Positions 20,310 through 28,550 of a DNA stretch of 64,000 bases are shown piece after piece. The DNA is from Planctomycetota bacterium (GTDB lineage: Bacteria > Planctomycetota > Planctomycetia > Pirellulales > Lacipirellulaceae). Made by a program: the position numbers and the translations under genes. The stretch's first letter is position 1. Every line of letters begins with the position of its first letter. Location of the stretch: contig JAKOXH010000006.1 of assembly GCA_029781135.1 (NCBI GenBank), forward strand, positions 212,830-276,829, read 5' to 3'. Under the pieces are notes generated by a model. It saw only the letters and a list, made by a program, of their open reading frames with translations. It was not told the origin of the DNA and did not search any database.

Positions 20310-20755
20310 GCGAATCGGCAAAAGTGTTGTGACACTTTGATACTCGGGGGGAATGGCATTCGAACAGGAAGACACAGAGGCAACAGGGAAAAACACCCTC
20401 CGTTCACACTGATATCTCCTGTTCGAAAATTCCTTGGCAGCTATTCGCATGACGGCGGAACTTATGCGTGTAATAAAACGTCTGCCTGCCTAGCCGCGTC
20501 TCGCCGCGCCGAATGATTGGCCCGCATCCATTCGATGATAGCCAATTACAGAGGCCAGCAAGCGTTCGTCTGTTTCGCCAACCTCATCGATTCCGATCGG
20601 ACCGCTTTGCATCTTCCGACATCTTGTCAGCTTATCCCATTTGGCTGGCAGCTAGGTCTGTGGCATGCGAAGTGCATCTCCGCTTGGTGCGTGCTCAAAA
20701 GTCGGTTTGCAGTACGGTCGGCTTCATTCGACCGCTTTTTCGCAGGAGTATTACG
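20310..20755. other. Gap between ligA and the Gly-rich protein gene
   Basis: AAAGTGTTGTGACACTTT at 20321-20338 is a small 7-bp hairpin just after ligA and may terminate it weakly. The rest has no gene; open frames that extend the next gene upstream have no ribosome binding site and are not supported. Confidence 0.4.
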
Positions 20756-21415
20756 ATGAAGAGTGCATGGCAAATGTCGGCTGCGTTATTGGCAACTGTT
20801 AGTATTGCCACGTTTGCTTGGTCGCAGAGCGGCCAGGGTGGTGGAAGCGGGGCGGGCAGCTCCGGCAGCGGCGGAGCCGGGAGTTCAAGCAGCGCCGGGA
20901 CTGGTGCTTCCGGGGCGGCCGGGACAGCGGGAGCCGCTGGAACCGCCGGTGCTGCAGGAAGAGCCGGTGCCGCAGGCACTGCGAGCGGTGTTGGAACGGC
21001 GGGGACCGCAGGGACCGTTGGCACCGCAGATACGACCGGAATCGGCGGCACCACCGGTGTCGGCGGCACGGGAACGGCCGGAATGCGCGGCGCTGTGGGA
21101 GCAACCGGGGCTGCCGGTCGCGTCGGTGCCAACCAGATCGGCGCGAACGGCTCGATATCCAACACGTTCAATACAGGAAATGCGATAAACCAAACGCCGT
21201 TCTTCACCGATCCAGGCGCTCGCCAACAACTCAACCTCAACGACAACCAGTACAACACCCTGAACCGGGCTTATCAGGATGCCTATGGCACCTATAGCCG
21301 TGGCGTAAATAACCTGAACAACGCGCTGACACCGCAACAACGTCTGCAGCAGATGGAGATGTTGAACAACCAGTTCTACAATAACTTCAATCGGACATTG
21401 GACGACCTTTACTGA
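20756..21415 (+). CDS. Secreted Gly/Ala/Thr-rich protein, N-terminal part (probably frameshifted)
   Basis: 219 aa. GCAGGAG lies 8 bases before the ATG at 20756. Residues 1-23 are a signal peptide (MKSAWQMSAALLATVSIATF, then AWS-Q). Residues 28-125 are low-complexity Gly/Ser then GAAGTAGAAG-type triplet-like repeats, suggesting an extended or collagen-like linker. Residues 145-219 are helical and rich in Asn/Gln (LNLNDNQYNTLNRAYQDAY, LTPQQRLQQMEML). The frame stops at TLDDLY, but an adjacent frame continues with the same Asn/Gln-rich helical pattern (next entry). One single-base shift near 21395-21415 would join them into one protein of about 380 aa. The function is unknown; it resembles Spy/LTXXQ-like periplasmic helical repeats. 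Confidence 0.7.
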   Translation: MKSAWQMSAALLATVSIATFAWSQSGQGGGSGAGSSGSGGAGSSSSAGTGASGAAGTAGAAGTAGAAGRAGAAGTASGVGTAGTAGTVGTADTTGIGGTTGVGGTGTAGMRGAVGATGAAGRVGANQIGANGSISNTFNTGNAINQTPFFTDPGARQQLNLNDNQYNTLNRAYQDAYGTYSRGVNNLNNALTPQQRLQQMEMLNNQFYNNFNRTLDDLY

Positions 21416-21422
21416 TCCGGCG

Positions 21423-21905
21423 ATGCGTGCCCGCTATGACCAACTCTATCGCCAATCGCTCGGGTTCAACGCGTTCAATCAGCCCGCGATTCAAAGCCAA
21501 TTGAATCTCACGCCGCAACAACAAGTTCAAATCCGCCAGCTCGCCCAAAACTGGCGCCAACAGCTGCGCCAATTTGAAGTCAATGGAAACTTCAATCTCG
21601 CACCCAATCAATGGTCCACTATGTACAACCAGTACTGGAACCAATTGAACGGCATCCTCACGCCGCAACAACAACAAATTTGGCTACAGTTGACCGGACA
21701 ACGCTATCCGTTTCCCGCAAACACGTATTTTGGCCAGGCAGGAAATGCCACGGGAAATGTGTTGCGGAACGGTATCGGCCCCGTTTCACCGGGCGGAAGT
21801 TCAACGGTTGGTGGTGGCGCGACCAACACCGGCGGCAGTACTTCGCAAACCGGCGGAACCAGTACCGCCAGTGGCACCTCCTCCCAGGGTACGACGACCC
21901 GGTAA
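21423..21905 (+). CDS. Continuation of the Gly-rich secreted protein (C-terminal part, other frame)
   Basis: 160 aa in the frame one base off from the preceding gene. Reading back across the junction gives FTDPAMRARYDQLYRQ, which naturally continues the repeating helical unit of the first part. The repeats share the LxLTPQQ/LNLTPQQQVQIRQLA pattern (a unit of about 55 residues). The end is again low-complexity Gly/Thr/Ser. No signal peptide and no ribosome binding site are seen, so independent translation is unlikely. Either a sequencing or assembly error, a real pseudogene, or programmed slippage near the CCTTTAC stretch explains the split. Confidence 0.55.
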   Translation: MRARYDQLYRQSLGFNAFNQPAIQSQLNLTPQQQVQIRQLAQNWRQQLRQFEVNGNFNLAPNQWSTMYNQYWNQLNGILTPQQQQIWLQLTGQRYPFPANTYFGQAGNATGNVLRNGIGPVSPGGSSTVGGGATNTGGSTSQTGGTSTASGTSSQGTTTR

Positions 21906-21988
21906 ACAGCACACAATCAACTTCACACTCTCTTGCCTGGCGAATAGCGAAGGTTCGCCAACGCAAGAGAGCTGGGAGGGTGGTGGGC

Positions 21989-22023
21989 GGCGTTCTCATC
22001 CCAATGGGAACGCCGTCTTTTTT
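21989..22023 (+). terminator. Intrinsic terminator
   Basis: CGGCGTTC and GAACGCCG form an 8-bp stem, extended by CCCAATGGG in the loop, followed by TCTTTTTTG. It lies 85 bases after the Gly-rich gene and is a textbook Rho-independent terminator. Confidence 0.8.
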
Positions 22024-22094
22024 GTGCCCCTCGCTCGAATTTCTTCAACGAGGCAAACATGAACGACCTCGTTATTCTTGACGCCAATCAGAAC

Positions 22095-23480
22095 TTAACC
22101 GGGGTACTGCCCCAGCGGCATCAGCTTCTCCCGCAATCGAAATGCAACCAGCCCACTGCCGTAGACAATAGCCATCAGAACCAGCAAATTGCCTTCCGCG
22201 GTCAGGAGCAACGCAACCCATCCAATCAGCGCAATCAGGCTCGGCACCGGATAGAGCCACATGCGAAACGGCAACACCTGGGAGCCCCGCCGGCGCAAAA
22301 CGTGCAACGCGACGATCTGGCCGATGAACTGCACCAGTATCCGGATGACCACCGCTCCCTCGATGACGACGCTCAATTGGAAGAAGCAAAACAATGCCGT
22401 CAACGCGCTCAGCAATGCCAGTGCTGCCCACGGGTAGTGGCGCGTGGGGTGGAGGGCCGCGAAGAACGAGAAGAAATCACCTTCTTTTGCTGCCGCATAA
22501 AGAATTCGCGAATAACCGAGCATCATCGCCAGCAGGCCCGCAAGGCAAGTCCAAATAATCAGCCCCGTAAAAATCGTGGCCACTCGTTCGCCGCAAAGTC
22601 TCGTCATGAACGCGCCCGATAAGTTCTGATGGGCAGCCGAATCCTCGCGCACAATTTCCTGCCACGGCACCACGCCGATGAAAGAGAGATTCATCAACAT
22701 ATAAATTCCGGCCACCACGACGATCGAAATCAATACCGACCGGGGAATTGTCTTGCCCGGCGTGCGAACCTCTTCGCCCAGATGGCAGATATTGTAATAC
22801 CCCAGATAGTCGTAAACAGCCACGCTCGTGGCCGCTCCGATTCCCACCAAGAACTTCCGGTCCACGTCAAACGCATTCGGCGGAAACGTGATCAGGCTCG
22901 CGTCGAAGTGGCGCAGCCCGAGAACGATAATCGTGCCCACCGCCGCCAAGACCCCCACAATCAGCACGGCAGCGAGTTTCCCCAGCGATTGAATCCGCTG
23001 GCACAATAGCAGAAAGATCGCGCCAACCATCACCGCGGCCGGTACTCCCCACACGGCATCGCCGGTAAAACCCCGGCTACGCAACATCTCTTCACCGTAT
23101 GGCCATAGAGAGAGGGTGAACTTCGAGGCCGCGATGTACCCACTCGCCATTTCCAACGTGCCACTTATCAGGAACTGCCAGATAAACAGGAACGGCAGCA
23201 AACGCCCCCAGGCCGACCCACGAAAGATCTCGCGCAAGTAGTGATAAGTCCCACCGCTGCCCGGCAATGCCGCCCCCAATTCGGCCCACACCAGGCCGTC
23301 GCACATGACGATCAGCATGGCCAGCAACCAGCCGATCATGCATTGCGGCCCGCCCATCGTTGCCAAGATGACCGGAATGGTAAAGAACGGACCCGCCCCC
23401 AACATGTTGGCGATATTGAGCGACGTGGCATGCACCAACGTCAGGCCGCGATCCAAATGTGGTTGCGGTGCGGATTGCAT
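22095..23480 (-). CDS. APC-family amino acid permease
   Basis: 461 aa with about 12 hydrophobic spans. The N-terminal signature LVHATSLNIANMLGAGPFFT and GGPQCMIGWLLAMLIVMCDG fits the first unwound helix region of the APC superfamily. PGSGGTYHYLREIF follows, with the conserved Gly-Gly-x-Tyr motif. Later spans include YDYLGYYNICHLGEEVRTPG, the conserved cytoplasmic loop with a Glu. It would import an amino acid or polyamine by proton symport at the cytoplasmic membrane. No soluble partner is nearby, so the substrate is unknown. The start at 23480 is chosen over a GTG three codons upstream. Confidence 0.88.
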   Translation of the reverse strand: MQSAPQPHLDRGLTLVHATSLNIANMLGAGPFFTIPVILATMGGPQCMIGWLLAMLIVMCDGLVWAELGAALPGSGGTYHYLREIFRGSAWGRLLPFLFIWQFLISGTLEMASGYIAASKFTLSLWPYGEEMLRSRGFTGDAVWGVPAAVMVGAIFLLLCQRIQSLGKLAAVLIVGVLAAVGTIIVLGLRHFDASLITFPPNAFDVDRKFLVGIGAATSVAVYDYLGYYNICHLGEEVRTPGKTIPRSVLISIVVVAGIYMLMNLSFIGVVPWQEIVREDSAAHQNLSGAFMTRLCGERVATIFTGLIIWTCLAGLLAMMLGYSRILYAAAKEGDFFSFFAALHPTRHYPWAALALLSALTALFCFFQLSVVIEGAVVIRILVQFIGQIVALHVLRRRGSQVLPFRMWLYPVPSLIALIGWVALLLTAEGNLLVLMAIVYGSGLVAFRLREKLMPLGQYPG

Positions 23481-23607
23481 GAGTTCCACAATCGAGGGAT
23501 GATGACGTGCCGGCTACACCCGACCGCGCACCCAGAGTATGCTTCGTGATGCGTTCGATGACAAGGCACGCACCAGTGCGTTGAATCCGATATTGTCAAT
23601 GACTCTT

Positions 23608-23646
23608 GTTTAGCCGCGACGCGGAGGTTTTGCGCAGCGGAGCGCG
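23608..23646 (+). repeat. CGTTTAGCC element, copy 3 (long form)
   Basis: TGTTTAGCCGCGACGCG, spacer GAGGTTTTGCGCA, then GCGGAGCGCG. It is almost identical to copy 1 and sits in the divergent gap before the HPS-like gene. Confidence 0.85.
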
Positions 23647-23674
23647 AACTCCCAACTCGCAGGACGTTACCTTG

Positions 23675-24346
23675 ATGACCATCAAACCCCCCATCATCCA
23701 ATTGGCACTCGATTTCGCGACCATCGAAGAGGCATTGGCCGTCGCGCAACTCGGCGTCGAGGCCGGTGTCGATTGGCTGGAAATCGGCACGCCCCTCATT
23801 GTCTCGCAAGGCCTATCGCCAATTGGGGCGATGGTCCGGACGTTCCCCAAGTTTCCCGTGCTGGCCGATTACAAAACGATGGACTCTGGCGGCAAGAATG
23901 TGCATCGTACCAAGGCGCAAGGTGGTCATATCATGACCGTGTGTGCCAACGCGCCCGATGAAACCGTCCAAGCGGCGGTCGCGGCATCGAAGGAAACGGG
24001 CGTCCTGGTCGTCGCCGATACGATCGGTGTTAAACAGCAGGCCGCCCGCGCTCGCCAATGTGCTGAGTGGGGCGTTCACATGATCTACCTCCACTACGGT
24101 GCCGACCAACGCAACGCCGATGGCTCGCAAGATTCCGTACAGTGGCTGGAGGAAGTATTGAAAGCCGTCGATATTCCGGTGGGCGTCGGCACGTTTGGCG
24201 TCGAAGACGCCGTGCGCGCCGCCGCTCAAGGCGCCGACCTCATCGCCATTGGGCACCCCGTCATCAGCGGCCCCAACGCGGCACAGGACCTCAAGGAATT
24301 CGTCCAAGCCGTTCGCACAAGCTACCGTCCACGAACTCCCAGATAA
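23675..24346 (+). CDS. HPS/KGPDC-like (OMP-decarboxylase superfamily) protein
   Basis: 223 aa, a single TIM barrel. IQLALDFATIEEAL at the start, VDWLEIGTPLIVSQG, then VLADYKTMDSGG with the Asp-x-Lys-x-x-Asp catalytic array of the HPS/KGPDC branch (DYKTMD). VVADTIGV and DLIAIGHPVISG close the barrel with the phosphate-binding Gly segment. Family members make hexulose 6-phosphate from formaldehyde and ribulose 5-phosphate (HPS) or decarboxylate 3-keto-L-gulonate 6-phosphate (UlaD). The next gene is a sugar isomerase-like protein, which favours a sugar-acid route over formaldehyde fixation. No PHI isomerase, the usual HPS partner, is seen. Confidence 0.8.
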   Translation: MTIKPPIIQLALDFATIEEALAVAQLGVEAGVDWLEIGTPLIVSQGLSPIGAMVRTFPKFPVLADYKTMDSGGKNVHRTKAQGGHIMTVCANAPDETVQAAVAASKETGVLVVADTIGVKQQAARARQCAEWGVHMIYLHYGADQRNADGSQDSVQWLEEVLKAVDIPVGVGTFGVEDAVRAAAQGADLIAIGHPVISGPNAAQDLKEFVQAVRTSYRPRTPR

Positions 24347-24425
24347 CTTGTTCGTAACCGCAATTCGCAGGTAAACTGATCCACACAATCACACTGGTCG
24401 CCAAATTGCACCACTCCATTTCGGC

Positions 24426-24455
24426 CGTTTAGCCGCGACGCGCTAGCGGAGCGCG
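24426..24455 (+). repeat. CGTTTAGCC element, copy 4
   Basis: CGTTTAGCCGCGACGCG, spacer CTA, then GCGGAGCGCG. It lies between the HPS-like gene and the isomerase gene. Confidence 0.85.
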
Positions 24456-24538
24456 AACGCGGCAGTTCATTTGCATCGCCGTCTTCATTCGTCCCCCCAA
24501 TGCGCCGCACGAAACCGCACCGCGAGGAGTTACGCACT

Positions 24539-25375
24539 ATGACACGCTTCAAATACTGTTTCAACACCAGCACGATTCGCGGCCAAAAACTCTCCATCGT
24601 CGAGGAAATCGACATCGCCGCCCAAGCCGGTTATCAGGCCATTGAACCGTGGGTCAGCGAAATCCAGCGCTACCACGATCAAGGTGGCTCTTTGCCCGAC
24701 CTCAAGAAGCGAATCGCCGATCTCGGCCTCACGGTGGAAAGTGCGATCGGCTTTCCTGAGTGGATCGTCGACGACGATGCCCGTCGCAAGAAAGCGCTCG
24801 AACACGCCCGCCAAGAAATGGACCTCGTCCGCCAGATTGGCGGCAAACGCCTAGCCGCCCCGGCTGCCGGAGCGACCGAAGTCTCCAACATCGATTACTT
24901 GAAAGCGGCCGAGCGCTATCGCGCGTTGTTGCTGCTCGGCGACGAACTCGGGGTTGTTCCCCAAGTCGAAATCTGGGGCTTTTCCAAAACACTCAACCGC
25001 CTCGGTCAAGCCATGCTGGTCGCCGCAGAGAGCAATCACCCGCGGGCTTGTGTGCTAGCAGATGCTTACCATCTTTACAAAGGTGGCTCCGATTTCACCG
25101 GCCTGTCGCTCGTCAACGGCGCGGCGATGCACGTCTTCCATGTGAACGATTACCCCGCCAACCCGCCGCGCGCGGCCATCAACGATAGCGACCGTGTCTA
25201 TCCCGGTGATGGAATCGCACCCCTCACCGACATCTTCCGCACGCTGCAAACCATCGGCTTCGACGGCTACCTGTCGGTCGAACTTTTCAATCCTGTCTAC
25301 TGGCGACAAGATCCGATGACCGTCGCCCGCACCGCGCTGGATAAACTGAAGGCAGTGTTGGCACGAACGAACTGA
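24539..25375 (+). CDS. TIM-barrel sugar isomerase/epimerase-like protein
   Basis: 278 aa from the ATG at 24539, which has GAGGAG 11 bases before it. It is an AP_endonuclease_2/xylose-isomerase-like barrel: FNTSTIRGQKLSIVEEIDIA at the start, QAGYQAIEPWVSEI carrying a metal-binding Glu, VPQVEIWGFSKTLN with the central Glu, LADAYHLYKGG (Asp and His metal ligands), HVFHVNDYP, and FDGYLSVELFNPVYW with the last Glu. All the expected metal ligands of the family are present. The upstream HPS/KGPDC-like gene suggests a UlaE-like or hydroxypyruvate-isomerase-like step in sugar-acid breakdown; this is inference. Confidence 0.82.
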   Translation: MTRFKYCFNTSTIRGQKLSIVEEIDIAAQAGYQAIEPWVSEIQRYHDQGGSLPDLKKRIADLGLTVESAIGFPEWIVDDDARRKKALEHARQEMDLVRQIGGKRLAAPAAGATEVSNIDYLKAAERYRALLLLGDELGVVPQVEIWGFSKTLNRLGQAMLVAAESNHPRACVLADAYHLYKGGSDFTGLSLVNGAAMHVFHVNDYPANPPRAAINDSDRVYPGDGIAPLTDIFRTLQTIGFDGYLSVELFNPVYWRQDPMTVARTALDKLKAVLARTN

Positions 25376-25470
25376 GATCGGTGGCAACATGCGTTGCAAA
25401 ACTGTTTTCTGAAACGCCATGAACTTCAGTTGGGATTACAACTGGTCAATTTTCGAGAGAAAGGTCTACT

Positions 25471-26907
25471 ATGTTGAAATGCGCATTCCATCTGCGGGCA
25501 GTCATTTGCTTGGTTGCGTTTTCTATCCCGTTTGCCGCCACCGCTAAGAAGATCGCCCCAGCACCGACTGGCGAAAAAGCAATCTCGCTGCCAACCGCAT
25601 CACCAGCACTGGCCAATTATGTAAAGAAACCGGACGGCAGCTATCAATGGCACCCGCGGCAGCAGGGGAAGGTTGGCGCCGGTGACTATGCCGAGTTGAT
25701 TCTCACCTCGCAAACCTGGCACGACATTGTGTGGAAGCATCAACTCTTCATCTATCGCCCCGCCCAGGTTCGCGATGCCTCCCAAGCGATCCTCATGATC
25801 GATGGCGGCAACTGGAACGATTCCCTGGAAGAAAAACCGGATGCTTCCAATCAGCCGAACCTGCCCGAACGCGTACGAATTCTCGCGATGTTGGCCGACA
25901 CGCTCCAAGTGCCGATTGCCGTGGTGCGGCAAGTGCCTAATCAGCCGATATTCGACGGCAAAAAAGAAGATCAGATCATCGCCTTTACGTTCTCGAATTA
26001 TTTCCAAACCGGTGAGTCCGATTGGCCGCTCCTCCTGCCGATGGTGAAGTCGGCCGTCCGCGCCATGGACACCGTGCAGGCGTTCGCGAAGCAAGAGTGG
26101 AAGCTGGACGTCCAGAAGTTTCTCGTCACCGGAGGTTCGAAGCGCGGTTGGACGACCTGGCTTACCGCGGCCAGCGACCCGCGCGTCGATGGGCTCGCCC
26201 CGATGGTCATCAACATGCTCAATATGGTGGCCCACGATGAGTTACAACTCAAATCGTTCGGCACTTACTCGGAGCAAATCCGCGATTACACCGATCGCAA
26301 ACTCCAAGACGACTTGCGCACCGACAAAGGCGCGGCGCTCCGCGCAATTGTCGACCCCATCGCCTACCGCGCCCAACTCAAGCAGCCCAAGCTCATCATT
26401 CTGGCAACGAACGATGCCTACTGGCCGGTCGATGCGCTCAATAACTATTGGAATGATCTCCAGGGCGAGAAGTACATTCTCTACGTGCCTAACAACGGTC
26501 ACGGCATTCAAGATTACCCGCGCGTGGTCGCCACCATTGCCGCGCTTGAGCGCAGCATTACCGGCCAGAAACCAATGCCCAAGTTGGAATGGCGCCTCAT
26601 GGAAACCTCAACGCCGCCACGTTTCGAACTCACCACCGATGAAAAGCCGGTTGCCGTACGCGAATGGTCTGCCGAGGCAAGCACCCGCGACTTCCGCGAA
26701 TCAGTTTGGCATTCATCGCCTGTCTCGGCCGAAAATGGCGGCGGCAATAGGTTCGCCATCGATATGTCGGCGCCGCGGAAAGGTTACGGCGCGCGATTCT
26801 TGGAGGCGGAATTCGCCGGCGATCCACTCCCCTTCGTCCTTACAACGACGCTTCACGTAGTGGGGAACGATAAACCCGTGGCCGCCAACGGCGGTGGTGG
26901 CGAATGA
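25471..26907 (+). CDS. PhoPQ-activated pathogenicity-related (PqaA) type exported protein
   Basis: 478 aa. A signal peptide occupies residues 1-26 (LRAVICLVAFSIPFAATA). The body is an alpha/beta-hydrolase-like fold typical of PqaA/AprA proteins: SQTWHDIVWKHQLFIYRP, AILMIDGGNWND, VPIAVVRQVPNQPIFDGKKE, then the nucleophile region FLVTGGSKRGWTTWLTAA with G-x-S-x-R-G, and LIILATNDAYWPVDALNNYW. YVPNNGHGIQDY supplies the probable catalytic His. It is exported and possibly hydrolytic. In enteric bacteria it is PhoPQ-regulated; no such regulator is seen here, so the name reflects only the family. The C-terminal 100 residues form a beta domain. Confidence 0.85.
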   Translation: MLKCAFHLRAVICLVAFSIPFAATAKKIAPAPTGEKAISLPTASPALANYVKKPDGSYQWHPRQQGKVGAGDYAELILTSQTWHDIVWKHQLFIYRPAQVRDASQAILMIDGGNWNDSLEEKPDASNQPNLPERVRILAMLADTLQVPIAVVRQVPNQPIFDGKKEDQIIAFTFSNYFQTGESDWPLLLPMVKSAVRAMDTVQAFAKQEWKLDVQKFLVTGGSKRGWTTWLTAASDPRVDGLAPMVINMLNMVAHDELQLKSFGTYSEQIRDYTDRKLQDDLRTDKGAALRAIVDPIAYRAQLKQPKLIILATNDAYWPVDALNNYWNDLQGEKYILYVPNNGHGIQDYPRVVATIAALERSITGQKPMPKLEWRLMETSTPPRFELTTDEKPVAVREWSAEASTRDFRESVWHSSPVSAENGGGNRFAIDMSAPRKGYGARFLEAEFAGDPLPFVLTTTLHVVGNDKPVAANGGGGE

Positions 26908-26950
26908 GCGCCCCGACGCACTTCGTGAAAACGTAGATTCGATGGAGGAC

Positions 26951-26978
26951 CGTTTAGCCGCGACGCGCTAGCGGAGCG
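26951..26978 (+). repeat. CGTTTAGCC element, copy 5
   Basis: CGTTTAGCCGCGACGCG, spacer CTA, then GCGGAGCG. It lies in the convergent gap between the PqaA-like gene and the M56 peptidase gene. Confidence 0.85.
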
Positions 26979-27008
26979 ACCCCCACGATCGTTAATTCCC
27001 CGTCGCCA

Positions 27009-28049
27009 CTACTGTTCGTGGTTCGGCAAAATCAGCCGGTGGCCGTCCACCTCATAATCGCGTACGACGATTCCGAGGGAATTTAGCGCCTGGGCCGACC
27101 ACGTCGGCCAGGGCGACCATATCGATCGCCGAGAGGCATCGGGGTTAACCGGCAGCCAGAACACGCCCAACAACACCGTGCAGCACACGATGGTCGTGAC
27201 GGCGCGACGCGGCTGCGGTTGCGTCGCCTCTTGTTCCAGCAGATTGCCCAGTTGCTGCGCTCGGCGCGTTAATAGTGAACTGTGCCCCATGAAGCCGACT
27301 CCGGTCGACAATCTGCTCGGCGACTTGACCTTGGATTCCACGAGTCGGAGCAAGCTATGAAGATAATCGACGACTTCCAGCTTGGTCCGCACCGAATCAC
27401 GATCGCAACGAAATTCGCGTGCCGCGGCCGCCTGCTGCGAGGCCCACCAAACCAGCGGATGAAACCAAAATATGGCTTCGACCAATCGTTGCAGGAAAAG
27501 ATACAGGGGATGTTGTAGCGCGATATGCGTCTGTTCGTGCCGCAGAATGGCCGCTTGTTCTCCTTGGGGAAACCTGCACACGACTTCCGGCAAGACGATC
27601 ACCGGATGGTGCAATTGCCAGCAAAACGGGCTCAAATTCTCGGCAATCACACGAGTTTCAAGTTCACCAAGTCGGCAAATTGCGGGATCAACGACCGCCT
27701 TTCGCACGATGGATGTCGCCCGCAAAATCCCTCCTGCGCAGGCCAGCAGTATGATGGCTGCACCGGTTAGCCAGGCCCAAGTGACGATGCGACCCACCGC
27801 ACCGACGACGGTTACCGCGCTCAGCGGTTGTTCCGTAGGCTGAAAATCGGCCCACGCCAAGAACCGCAAATGTGGCAGCAAGAACGCCGCCAAGGCCAAC
27901 GCCAGTATGCACACGTGCATCGTCGACCAGCAGACGTCCGCCTTCGCCGCAAATCGCGATCGCCGTGCCAACCAATTCGTCACGACAATCAATAGCGCGA
28001 CTTGCACGAACTGGGATGCCAAGATTTCAAAAACTGCGGGATAGTTCAC
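27009..28049 (-). CDS. BlaR1/MecR1-like M56 family membrane metallopeptidase
   Basis: 346 aa. About four membrane spans: near VALLIVVTNWLARR, CILALALAAFLLPHLRF, the segment around TWAWLTGAAIILLACAGGIL, and near the C-terminus TTIVCCTVLLGVFWLPV. Between spans 3 and 4 lies the zinc motif ILRHEQTHIALQHP (HEQTH), followed by FWFHPLVWWASQQAA, the usual downstream part. This is the transducer protease of BlaR1 type, but the C-terminal penicillin-sensor domain is absent, so the signal is not beta-lactam binding. It shares an ATGA overlap with a BlaI-like repressor upstream, which it is expected to inactivate by cleavage when activated. Confidence 0.88.
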   Translation of the reverse strand: MNYPAVFEILASQFVQVALLIVVTNWLARRSRFAAKADVCWSTMHVCILALALAAFLLPHLRFLAWADFQPTEQPLSAVTVVGAVGRIVTWAWLTGAAIILLACAGGILRATSIVRKAVVDPAICRLGELETRVIAENLSPFCWQLHHPVIVLPEVVCRFPQGEQAAILRHEQTHIALQHPLYLFLQRLVEAIFWFHPLVWWASQQAAAAREFRCDRDSVRTKLEVVDYLHSLLRLVESKVKSPSRLSTGVGFMGHSSLLTRRAQQLGNLLEQEATQPQPRRAVTTIVCCTVLLGVFWLPVNPDASRRSIWSPWPTWSAQALNSLGIVVRDYEVDGHRLILPNHEQ

Positions 28050-28549
28050 GGCTCACCTTGTTGATCGACCTTGCGAATTGCCGCCTTTAGCGCCCGCACA
28101 TCTTCTTGCGAAAATCGCCCATCTTCCAGCAGCCCCAGCACCAGCATCGGCAGTTGATCGGCGAACAGCACATCGCGCAAGTCGCTCAGCACGGCCCGGC
28201 TCACTTCATCACGCGATACCAGCGGTTGATAAACGTGCGCCCGTCCGCGCTTGGCTCTCTTTAGCACGTTCTTCTTGCTGTGCAGTATGCTGAGGGTAGT
28301 CATGACCGTCGTATACGCCAACGGACGCTGCAACTCGTCGCAGACTTCCTGCACCGTCGCTGCGCCCTTTTGCCACAGGACATCCATCAACTCGAGTTCG
28401 CACCGTGTTAAGCGGGGAGTCTTCATGCTTGCCGAATTTGAAGGAGACTTTGCCGCACGCCGACGACCTTTCGACGATGGTTGCGCGGAATTCGACATCG
28501 GTGTGTCGGGCGCACCTGCGGGTGGTTCGGGGTGTGGCCGTTCGCTCAT
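28046..28549 (-). CDS. BlaI/MecI-family transcriptional repressor
   Basis: 167 aa from the ATG at 28549. The first 45 residues are Pro/Ser/Arg-rich and disordered. The winged helix starts at PRLTRCELELMDVLWQKGAA with the usual BlaI N-terminal helix, then TVQEVCDELQRPLAYTTVMT (recognition helix) and the wing around AKRGRAHVYQPLVS. The dimerisation part follows (AVLSDLRDVLFADQ). A second in-frame ATG before KTPRLTR would give a protein of about 125 aa, closer to the family's usual length. It would repress its own operon until the M56 peptidase partner cleaves it. Confidence 0.88.
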   Translation of the reverse strand: MSERPHPEPPAGAPDTPMSNSAQPSSKGRRRAAKSPSNSASMKTPRLTRCELELMDVLWQKGAATVQEVCDELQRPLAYTTVMTTLSILHSKKNVLKRAKRGRAHVYQPLVSRDEVSRAVLSDLRDVLFADQLPMLVLGLLEDGRFSQEDVRALKAAIRKVDQQGEP

Positions 28550-28550
28550 G

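Noticed and set aside
20513..20755. Longer N-terminus for the Gly-rich protein
   Set aside because: The ATG at 20756 has a good ribosome binding site and begins a clean signal peptide; the upstream codons do not look like protein.
27360..27361. Search for tRNA and rRNA genes across all gaps
   Set aside because: No cloverleaf with a T-arm GTTCGAATC motif and no rRNA block was recognised in any gap by eye.
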